Below are positions 6,330 through 11,598 of a stretch of 11,598 nucleotides of DNA, piece after piece. The position numbers and the translations under genes were made by a program. Numbering within the stretch: position 1 is the stretch's first letter; the number at the start of each line of letters is the position of its first letter. The stretch is taken from NCBI GenBank assembly GCA_934643435.1, contig CAKUCJ010000018.1, forward strand, positions 1 to 11,598, written 5' to 3'. The DNA comes from an uncultured Collinsella sp. (lineage in GTDB: Bacteria; Actinomycetota; Coriobacteriia; Coriobacteriales; Coriobacteriaceae). The notes below the pieces were generated by a model that was not told the origin of the DNA, did not search any database, and was given only the letters and a program-made list of their open reading frames with translations.

Positions 6330-7805
6330 TTACTTATCCTGAGCGGCCAACTCCGCGCGAATCTCGGCGGCACTGGCCTCGGCCTCCTCGCGAATGCCCT
6401 TCTTGGAGCCCACGATAACCGTCAGAACAAAAGGAACGACCAGCACGATGAGCATACAAACCGCAAACATCGCCCAGCTGTCAGGCTGCATCGAAAGGAT
6501 TCCCGGCAGGCCACCGACGCCAACGGCGTTTGCGGTGCAGTTTGTCACCACGCTCAAAAGACCAGCAAGGGAGGAGCCGATCATGGCACACACAAACGGG
6601 AACATGTACTTTAGGTTGACGCCGAACATGGCAGGCTCGGTAACGCCCAGGTAGCAAGAGATGATGGCGGGGATATTTACCTGCTGGTCACGATCGTTGG
6701 AACGCTGCAGGTACGCCATGCCCAATACAGCCGAGCCTTGCGCGATATTGGAAAGCGCGATCATGGGCCAAAGCATAGTGCCACCAAAATCGGCAATCAG
6801 CTGCAGGTCGATGGCGTTAGACATGTGGTGCAGGCCGGTAATAACCAGCGGCGCATAAAACGCACCAAAGAGAGCGCCGAACAGGGCACGGAACGGGCCG
6901 GTGATGCCGGCGTAAATGATGGCGGAGATACCGCTACCTAGCCACCAGCCAATGGGTCCCAGGACAAAGTGGGCGGCCATGACGGCAAGCAGCAGGCTGC
7001 AGAACGGAACGACGATCATCGAGACGACCTCGGGCGTGATCTTGCGGAAGAAACGCTCCAAGAAGCCAAGTGTAACTGCGGCGAGAATCGCGGGGATGAC
7101 CTGCGCCTGATAGCCGATCATATTGACCTGGGCAAAGCCAAAGTCCCAATGCGGAATCTGATCAGCCGGCGTGCCGGCAACGGCATAGGCGTTAAGAAGC
7201 TGCCCGGAGATGAGCGTCAGGCCCAAAACGATACCGAGCATAGGCGTGCCACCCATCTTTTTGGTGACCGACCAACAGATGCCTACTGGAATGCCAGTAT
7301 GGAAGACCGCCTCGCCAATCAGCCATAAAAAGCTGTCGACGCCAGCCCAAAATTGACTCAGCTGCACGAGCGTCTGCGTACCGTCGCCAAACACATACAA
7401 CGAATCGATGCAATTGCGGAAACCGAGAATGAGGCCGCCGACGATAACAGCGGGAATGATAGGTGCAAATACCTCGGCGATAACCGTCATGGCGCGCTGA
7501 ATGGGATTCTGGTTTTGGACGGCGGCAGCCTTGGCTGCGTCCTTGCTCACGCCCTCGATTCCGGCGATCTCAGTAAACTCCGAATAGTAGGCCTTGACGT
7601 CGTTACCAATGATGACCTGGAACTGCCCAGCCTGCGTAAAGCTGCCCTTGGTATATGGAAGCGCCTCGATAGCCGGCACGTCGGCCTTCGATTCATCGTT
7701 GAGCACGAACCTCATGCGCGTCATACAGTGGCTCACAGCGGCAATATTGTCCTTGCCTCCCACCAGCTCGAGCAGCTTGGTCGCGTCGTCCGCATACTTG
7801 CCCAT
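6330..7805 (-). CDS. treB: Trehalose-specific PTS transporter, EIIBC component
   Basis: A 491-residue membrane protein that imports trehalose and phosphorylates it to trehalose 6-phosphate. The ATG at 7805 has GGAGG five bases upstream. The EIIB domain covers about 1-90, with the phosphocysteine in AVSHCMTRMRFVL (Cys27) and a GQFQVIIGNDV strand (60-70). A linker leads to the multi-pass EIIC domain (about 105-470) with GLHHMSNAIDLQL (324-336) and the sugar-site motif GVTEPAMFG (387-395). The C-terminus is a short charged helix; no EIIA domain is attached, so the EIIA must come from another protein, as E. coli TreB uses the glucose EIIA. The family (glucose/sucrose/beta-glucoside type) includes sucrose transporters, but the adjacent treC and a treR-type regulator support trehalose. 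Three palindromes upstream imply repression by TreR. Confidence 0.94.
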   Translation of the reverse strand: MGKYADDATKLLELVGGKDNIAAVSHCMTRMRFVLNDESKADVPAIEALPYTKGSFTQAGQFQVIIGNDVKAYYSEFTEIAGIEGVSKDAAKAAAVQNQNPIQRAMTVIAEVFAPIIPAVIVGGLILGFRNCIDSLYVFGDGTQTLVQLSQFWAGVDSFLWLIGEAVFHTGIPVGICWSVTKKMGGTPMLGIVLGLTLISGQLLNAYAVAGTPADQIPHWDFGFAQVNMIGYQAQVIPAILAAVTLGFLERFFRKITPEVVSMIVVPFCSLLLAVMAAHFVLGPIGWWLGSGISAIIYAGITGPFRALFGALFGAFYAPLVITGLHHMSNAIDLQLIADFGGTMLWPMIALSNIAQGSAVLGMAYLQRSNDRDQQVNIPAIISCYLGVTEPAMFGVNLKYMFPFVCAMIGSSLAGLLSVVTNCTANAVGVGGLPGILSMQPDSWAMFAVCMLIVLVVPFVLTVIVGSKKGIREEAEASAAEIRAELAAQDK

Positions 7806-7868
7806 GCGTTCCTCCTTTTGCGTTATTCGATAGAACCATAGGTGGCCAACCCATCTTTTGGATAGCAG

Positions 7869-7882
7869 CTTATTTGAATAAG
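7869..7882. promoter_or_regulatory. TreR operator 1 (treB-proximal)
   Basis: CTTATT-TG-AATAAG is a perfect two-arm palindrome with a 2-base centre at 7875.5, 64 bases before treB. The core is identical to operator 2, but the outer A/T pair is missing. The position suits repression of treB transcription; no promoter boxes could be assigned with confidence. Confidence 0.8.
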
Positions 7883-7913
7883 TTGCTTTACAGCACTTAG
7901 TTTAGTCAGATTG

Positions 7914-7919
7914 ATTCTA
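7914..7919 (-). promoter_or_regulatory. Candidate -10 box for treB
   Basis: TAGAAT on the minus strand matches the -10 consensus at five of six positions. It lies between operators 1 and 2, so initiation would occur just upstream of operator 1, with operator 2 covering the -35 area. No good -35 box is seen, so the assignment is tentative. Confidence 0.25.
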
Positions 7920-7928
7920 TGTTTCTTG

Positions 7929-7944
7929 ACTTATTTGAATAAGT
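7929..7944. promoter_or_regulatory. TreR operator 2 (central)
   Basis: ACTTATT-TG-AATAAGT is a perfect 7-bp-arm palindrome, the strongest of the three copies, centred 61 bp from operator 1 and 81 bp from operator 3. It lies midway between treB and treR and could control both promoters. Confidence 0.85.
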
Positions 7945-7995
7945 GGATGAACGGTCGTTTTTGCGCGGTGAACGGCAGGCATCATGCTCGAACGG

Positions 7996-8001
7996 TATAC
8001 T
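7996..8001 (+). promoter_or_regulatory. Candidate -10 box for treR
   Basis: TATACT matches the -10 consensus at five of six positions and lies 36 bases before the treR start. No matching -35 box is seen at 16-18 bases, so this is tentative. Initiation here would fall at the edge of operator 3, allowing autorepression. Confidence 0.35.
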
Positions 8002-8009
8002 GAAGCACA

Positions 8010-8025
8010 ACTTATTTAAATGATT
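8010..8025. promoter_or_regulatory. TreR operator 3 (imperfect, treR-proximal)
   Basis: ACTTATT-TA-AATGATT keeps one perfect half-site and a degraded second half. It ends 12 bases before the treR start, beside its ribosome site, so bound repressor would block early transcription of its own gene. It is called by likeness to operators 1 and 2. Confidence 0.65.
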
Positions 8026-8037
8026 GAAAGGATGGCT

Positions 8038-8754
8038 ATGAAAGCCATTTGGCAAGGTATTTACAACGATATCAAGGGCGACATTCTTGAGGGGACGTAT
8101 CCGTTTCAGTCGTTTCTCCCCTCCGAGGCCCAACTCGTCCAAAAATACGAGTGTTCGCATAACACACTTCGACGCGCGCTCACTGCGCTCGCCGACGAGG
8201 GACTGGTGCAACCGATTCACGGCAAGGGTGTCCGCGTCATCTGGCGCCCACGCAGTCGTGCCCTGTTTGAGGTTGGAGGTATCGAAACATACGACGAGTC
8301 CGTCAGACGCATGGAGCTTGATTCCGAAACAAAAGTGACGCTCTTTGAGCAAGTCAAAGCCACCGAAAAGGCAGCCCACAGAACGGGGTTTGAAGTCGGG
8401 TCAGATCTCATTCATCTCGAGCGCGTTCGTTCCATAGCCGGTTGCCCAGTCATTCACGATGAAAGCTATTTTTTGGCAAGCGACGTACAGGGGCTCGATG
8501 CCGATAAGGCCTCAAGCTCCATTTATCGATATCTCGAGCAGGACCTTGGCCTTAAGATTGCCCAAAGCAGTCGCCAAATAACCGTCGAACCCGCCACCAA
8601 GCGCGATTATGAGCTGTTGGACCTTCCCGAAGACTGCTACATGGCCGTTGTGTCCAACCAAGTCTTTACCGCCGCCGGAGAAATGTTCGAATACACCTGT
8701 TCGCGACACCGCCCCGACTACTTTATCTTTCACGATATCGCTCGACGCAAGTAG
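8038..8754 (+). CDS. treR: Trehalose operon repressor, GntR/HutC family
   Basis: A 238-residue cytoplasmic DNA-binding repressor, expected to release DNA on binding trehalose 6-phosphate. Of three in-frame ATGs (8020, 8032, 8038), the last is chosen: AAAGGA lies five bases before it, and the resulting MKAIWQGIYNDIKGDI start and total length match Bacillus TreR. Residues about 5-70 form the winged helix, with LPSEAQLVQKYECSHNTLRRAL (27-48) as the GntR helix-turn-helix and HGKGVRV as the wing. Residues about 90-235 form the UTRA ligand domain: FEQVKATEKAA, IHLERVRSIAG, SSIYRYLEQDLGLKI, ITVEPATKRDYELLDLPE, FEYTCSRHRPDYF. The gene is divergent from treB over 232 bases holding three palindromes that fit dimeric GntR operators, so it should control treBC and itself. 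A strong terminator follows at once. Confidence 0.93.
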   Translation: MKAIWQGIYNDIKGDILEGTYPFQSFLPSEAQLVQKYECSHNTLRRALTALADEGLVQPIHGKGVRVIWRPRSRALFEVGGIETYDESVRRMELDSETKVTLFEQVKATEKAAHRTGFEVGSDLIHLERVRSIAGCPVIHDESYFLASDVQGLDADKASSSIYRYLEQDLGLKIAQSSRQITVEPATKRDYELLDLPEDCYMAVVSNQVFTAAGEMFEYTCSRHRPDYFIFHDIARRK

Positions 8755-8759
8755 CAGCG

Positions 8760-8799
8760 AAAAACGGCTCAAATCCAAACCCGGATTTGAGCCGTTTTT
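8760..8799. terminator. Bidirectional intrinsic terminator between treR and ettA
   Basis: A 17-bp perfect stem (8760-8776 with 8783-8799) with a six-base loop has A-rich and T-rich outer ends, so it carries a U-tract in both directions. It begins five bases after the treR stop and lies 43 bases past the ettA stop, serving both convergent genes. Confidence 0.95.
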
Positions 8800-8841
8800 A
8801 CTACGCATCTGTGATGCTACGTAACCAAACCAGCAATAAAC

Positions 8842-10521
8842 CTAGTCGCGCGTGAGCTTGCGGTGAATACGATGCGGCTGGGCTGCGTCCTCGCCCAGGC
8901 GCTCGATGCGGTTGGCCTGATAGGCCTCGAAGTTGCCCTCGAACCAGTACCAGTTGCCCGGGTTCTCGTCGGTGCCCTCCCATGCCAAGATGTGCGTGGC
9001 AACACGGTCTAGGAACATACGGTCGTGGCTAATGACGACCGAGCATCCCGGGAACTCGAGCAGCGCGGCCTCGAGCGAGGACAGGGTCTCGACGTCCAAG
9101 TCGTTCGTGGGCTCGTCGAGCAGCAGCAGGTTGCCGCCCTGCTTGAGCGTAAGCGCCAGGTTCAGACGGTTACGCTCGCCGCCAGAAAGCACGCCGGCGC
9201 GCTTCTGCTGGTCCTGGCCCTTAAAGCCAAAGCTCGCCACATAGGCGCGACTCGGGACCTCGGTCTCGCCGACCATCATGTGGTCCAGGCCGTCCGAGAC
9301 GACCTCCCACAGGTTCTTATCGGGGTCGATGCCAGAACGGTTCTGGTCGACGTAGGAGATCTTGACGGTCTCGCCCACCTCGAGCTCGCCCGAGGTCAGC
9401 GGCTCCAAGCCAACGATGGTCTTGAACAGTGTGGTCTTACCGACGCCGTTGGGGCCGATCACGCCCACGATGCCGTTGCGCGGCAGGGTAAACGAAAGGT
9501 CGTCGATGAGCACACGACCGTCGAACTCCTTGTGCAGGTGATGGGCCTCCAGAACCTTGTTGCCCAGACGCGGGCCCACAGGAATGCGGATGTCGGTCCA
9601 GTCGAGCTTCTGGCTTGCGCGGGCCTCGGCCTCCATCTCCTCGTAGCGGGCCAGACGGGCCTTGTTCTTGGCCTGACGGGCCTTCGGCGAGCTGCGCACC
9701 CACTCGAGCTCGGCCTCCATACGCTTGGCGAGCTTGGCATCGCGGTTGCCCTGCGCCTCGATACGGGCGGCCTTGGTCTCCAGATACGTGGAGTAGTTGC
9801 CCTTGTAGGGATAGAGGTGACCACGGTCGACCTCGCAGATCCACTCGGCGACGTTGTCCAGGAAGTAACGGTCGTGCGTAACGGCCAGGACGGCACCCTG
9901 GTAGTTGTGCAGGAAGTGCTCGAGCCACAGGATCGACTCGGCGTCCAGGTGGTTCGTGGGCTCGTCGAGCAGCAGCAGGTCGGGGGCCTCGAGCAGTAGC
10001 TTGCACAGGGCCACGCGACGGCGCTCGCCACCGGAGAGCACATTGACCGGCATATCGGAATCGGGCAGCTGCAGGGCGTCCATGGCCTGGCCGAGCTTGG
10101 AATCGATATCCCAGCCGTCGGCGGCGTCGATCTCGTCCTGGAGCTTTCCCATCTCGGCCATGAGGGCATCCATGTCGCAGTCCGGGTCGCACATCTCCTC
10201 GCCGATCTTATTGAAGCGATCGACCTTGGCGATCATGTCGCCAAATGCCATGCGCACGTTCTCGATGACGGTCTTGTCGTCGTCGAGCGGCGGCTCCTGC
10301 TGCAGGATGCCCACGGTGTAGCCGGGGGTAAGTCTGGCATCGCCGTTTGAGACCTCCTCGATGCCGGCCATAATCTTGAGCAGGGTCGACTTGCCCATGC
10401 CGTTGGGACCCACGACGCCGATCTTGGCACCGGGATAGAAGCTCAGGGTCACGTCGTCAAGAATCACCTTGTCGCCATGGGCCTTACGAGCCTGATACAT
10501 CTGGTAGATAAACTCCGCCAT
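8842..10521 (-). CDS. ettA: Energy-dependent translational throttle protein EttA (ABC-F ATPase)
   Basis: A 559-residue soluble ABC-F protein with two ATPase domains and no membrane part. EttA binds the ribosomal E site and gates entry of the initiation complex into elongation according to energy state. Domain 1 has Walker A GPNGMGKST (38-46), LQQEP (73-77), the arm insertion (about 93-140), signature LSGGE (162-166), Walker B LLLLDEPTNHLD (182-193) and switch His216. The charged interdomain linker carries EWVRSSPKARQAKNKARL (273-290). Domain 2 has GPNGVGKTT (356-364), LSGGE (445-449) and LLLLDEPTNDLD (465-476). Length, arm and the RIHRKL tail match EttA rather than the resistance-type ABC-F proteins. 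The ATG at 10521 has AAAGGA about 12 bases upstream and a nearer AGG. All catalytic residues are intact. The gene stands alone between two terminators. Confidence 0.96.
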   Translation of the reverse strand: MAEFIYQMYQARKAHGDKVILDDVTLSFYPGAKIGVVGPNGMGKSTLLKIMAGIEEVSNGDARLTPGYTVGILQQEPPLDDDKTVIENVRMAFGDMIAKVDRFNKIGEEMCDPDCDMDALMAEMGKLQDEIDAADGWDIDSKLGQAMDALQLPDSDMPVNVLSGGERRRVALCKLLLEAPDLLLLDEPTNHLDAESILWLEHFLHNYQGAVLAVTHDRYFLDNVAEWICEVDRGHLYPYKGNYSTYLETKAARIEAQGNRDAKLAKRMEAELEWVRSSPKARQAKNKARLARYEEMEAEARASQKLDWTDIRIPVGPRLGNKVLEAHHLHKEFDGRVLIDDLSFTLPRNGIVGVIGPNGVGKTTLFKTIVGLEPLTSGELEVGETVKISYVDQNRSGIDPDKNLWEVVSDGLDHMMVGETEVPSRAYVASFGFKGQDQQKRAGVLSGGERNRLNLALTLKQGGNLLLLDEPTNDLDVETLSSLEAALLEFPGCSVVISHDRMFLDRVATHILAWEGTDENPGNWYWFEGNFEAYQANRIERLGEDAAQPHRIHRKLTRD

Positions 10522-10564
10522 TTGCCTGTTTTATCCTTTCTACCTGCTGTTTCCCTATTCTTGT

Positions 10565-10616
10565 TTTCGTTTTAGTGGAAACGAAATGAGGTAACCAGCT
10601 CTGAAATTAAACGAAA
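10565..10616. promoter_or_regulatory. Three copies of AAACGAAA in the ettA leader
   Basis: AAACGAAA occurs at 10579-10586 and 10609-10616, and inverted at 10565-10572. The first and inverted copies form an 8-bp perfect palindrome around TAGTGG; the two direct copies are 30 bp apart, about three helical turns. The cluster sits 44-95 bases before the ettA start. It could be an operator or an mRNA hairpin; no regulator is assigned. No clear promoter boxes for ettA are seen in 10522-10613. Confidence 0.4.
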
Positions 10617-10633
10617 AAGGGGCATGGTTGCCC
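10614..10633 (-). terminator. Intrinsic terminator of the sdpRI-like operon
   Basis: On the minus strand GGGCA-ACCA-TGCCC forms a compact hairpin (10620-10633) followed by CTTTTTCGTTTAATTT. It lies 73 bases past the stop of the sdpI-like gene and upstream of ettA, which separates the two transcription units. The stem is short, so read-through is possible. Confidence 0.65.
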
Positions 10634-10706
10634 ACACCCCCTAATACTACCTGGGAAAAGTCCCCCGGAACACACTATGAACTGCGTACGCCAGTTTTCC
10701 GCAACC

Positions 10707-11411
10707 TTAGCGAACGGCTCGCTGCGATTTGCGCCACAGCAGATACGAATAGACGTAGGCAGCGCCAGCTGAACCAAACGCCAGCACCGCAATCACCGCG
10801 GCGACGACTTCACTCGAAAGCACGCTACCCGCCACGCCCATCACAATCAGGCCAATACCCAGCACCATAAAGCAGGCACCGCCAAAACGCTGCGTACGGC
10901 GCCAGTTCTCGGGATCGGCAAGCGCCCAGGGCGTCTTGATACCGAGCGTATAGTTCTGCTTCACACGCGGCAAGTAGTTACCCACACCAATGAAGAGCAA
11001 GCCGATAGCGCCGGAAATCAGCACGTTGACCGAACCGACCGCCGGCACCACGCCCCAGACCGTAAGCTCACCCAACCAGCTTATACCACACATGAACAGG
11101 GTGAAGGCAATTACGAAGCCCTGATAGAACTTACCCGAGGTTCGATATGCCTCACCTTTGGGATCGATGCATGGCACGACGTAGAACATCGCGAGAAGTG
11201 CCAGGGGCAGCACGCCGAGCGCGGAGGCCATCCAGCTAGGGCCCCAACCGTCGACGGCGCCGTTCGCGCCCCAGTGCGTGGGAATCTGCGCAGGCAAGCT
11301 CGGCATCACCCAGAGATGCGCAGCAACATTAATTGCGCAGACCACAACAAGCATGGCCCATACACGCGGCGATACCCCCGTGGCGTGAATGCCCTTGTTT
11401 TCGTTATTCAT
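10707..11411 (-). CDS. SdpI-family immunity membrane protein (DUF1648)
   Basis: A 234-residue membrane protein with about six hydrophobic segments. Its N-terminal DUF1648 part has LPAQIPTHWGANGAVDGWG (39-57), and its SdpI part has GNYLPRVKQNYTLGIKTPWAL (144-164) followed by ENWRRTQRFGG (168-178), the family's conserved block. In Bacillus, SdpI protects against the SDP killing peptide and sequesters the SdpR repressor at the membrane. The ATG at 11411 is chosen because GAAGG lies eight bases upstream; a GTG three codons earlier is possible. The start overlaps the end of the ArsR-type regulator gene by 8 bp, indicating translational coupling as in sdpRI. No sdpABC toxin genes are visible, so protection against peptides made by neighbours or a general envelope role is inferred. 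A terminator follows the gene. Confidence 0.88.
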   Translation of the reverse strand: MNNENKGIHATGVSPRVWAMLVVVCAINVAAHLWVMPSLPAQIPTHWGANGAVDGWGPSWMASALGVLPLALLAMFYVVPCIDPKGEAYRTSGKFYQGFVIAFTLFMCGISWLGELTVWGVVPAVGSVNVLISGAIGLLFIGVGNYLPRVKQNYTLGIKTPWALADPENWRRTQRFGGACFMVLGIGLIVMGVAGSVLSSEVVAAVIAVLAFGSAGAAYVYSYLLWRKSQRAVR

Positions 11412-11598
11412 CCTTATCACCTTCAGTGTCTGTAAAGCCCATAAACCAGCCGATCAAGTCCTGCATGACAGTGGTGTTTAAGCTGTAAACGATGTTTTGG
11501 CCATGACGTTCGTCGGTCACCAACCCGGCGTTTTTGAGCGTCGCCAAGTGATGGCTCAATGACGGCTTGCTGATGTCAAAATGCTCGGCAAGCTCCCC
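11404..11598 (-). CDS. SdpR-like ArsR-family autorepressor, C-terminal 64 residues (cut by right edge)
   Basis: The frame enters from the right edge and ends at a TAA at 11404-11406, giving 64 residues. It shows the recognition part of an ArsR winged helix: LAEHFDISKPSLSHHLATLK, then the wing NAGLVTDERHGQNIVYSLN, then a helix with TTVMQDLIGWFMGF and an acidic tail. The KPSLSHHL recognition helix and the GQNIVYSLNTTV-x4-L pattern match SdpR-type autorepressors rather than metal-sensing ArsR proteins, and no metal-binding cysteines are present in this part. The gene overlaps the sdpI-like start by 8 bp. In Bacillus the pair forms a loop in which SdpI holds SdpR at the membrane when toxin is bound, switching the operon on; the same logic is inferred here. 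The N-terminus and promoter lie outside the window. Confidence 0.88.
   Translation of the reverse strand, partial: GELAEHFDISKPSLSHHLATLKNAGLVTDERHGQNIVYSLNTTVMQDLIGWFMGFTDTEGDKDE

Noticed and set aside
7869..8025. Repeated palindromes considered as a short CRISPR-like array
   Set aside because: The units are only 14-16 bp, unevenly spaced and centred between divergent regulator and target genes, which fits operators.
7906..8379. 157-codon minus-strand frame opposite treR
   Set aside because: It is antisense to a well-supported GntR/UTRA gene and covers its operators; no recognisable protein.
9025..9999. 324-codon open frame on the plus strand
   Set aside because: It is a shadow of ettA produced by GC-rich codon bias; the leucine/valine/glycine-rich text has no domain.

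Overview
The window looks like chromosome of a high-GC Gram-positive gut bacterium, most likely a Coriobacteriia member such as Collinsella. This is an inference from codon style, gene families and the LPxTG/sortase cell-wall system; no rRNA or species marker is present. All genes lie on the minus strand except treR.

Region 1 (1-4335) is a pilus and surface-protein cluster read right to left: a catalytically intact type I signal peptidase, an LPSTG-anchored pilin with isopeptide-forming domains, a class C (pilus-polymerising) sortase, and the first 392 residues of a large secreted protein with an acidic stalk and beta-helix-type glycine-rich repeats. That last gene runs off the left edge. A perfect 12-bp-arm palindrome separates pilin from sortase and may set their expression ratio. 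By eye the cluster is more AT-rich than the genes to its right, which suggests separate ancestry.

Junction (4336-4521): directly after the treC stop codon lies a short stretch, open in the treC frame, that ends like the C-terminus of a charged helical protein and is followed 51 bases later by the signal peptidase gene. No clear promoter is visible here. It may be the scar where the cluster joined the chromosome.

Region 2 (4522-8799) is a complete trehalose module. TreB (PTS EIIBC) imports and phosphorylates trehalose, TreC hydrolyses the trehalose 6-phosphate, and the divergent TreR represses. Three copies of an ACTTATT-N2-AATAAGT-type palindrome lie in the treB-treR intergenic region and are almost certainly the TreR operators. 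A hairpin separates treB from treC, and a strong bidirectional terminator closes treR against ettA.

Region 3 (8842-11598) holds the translation factor ettA (ABC-F) and an sdpR-sdpI-like autorepressor/immunity pair whose genes overlap by 8 bp. The pair ends in its own terminator upstream of ettA. The sdpR end is cut by the right edge. No gene-free stretch exceeds 300 bases.
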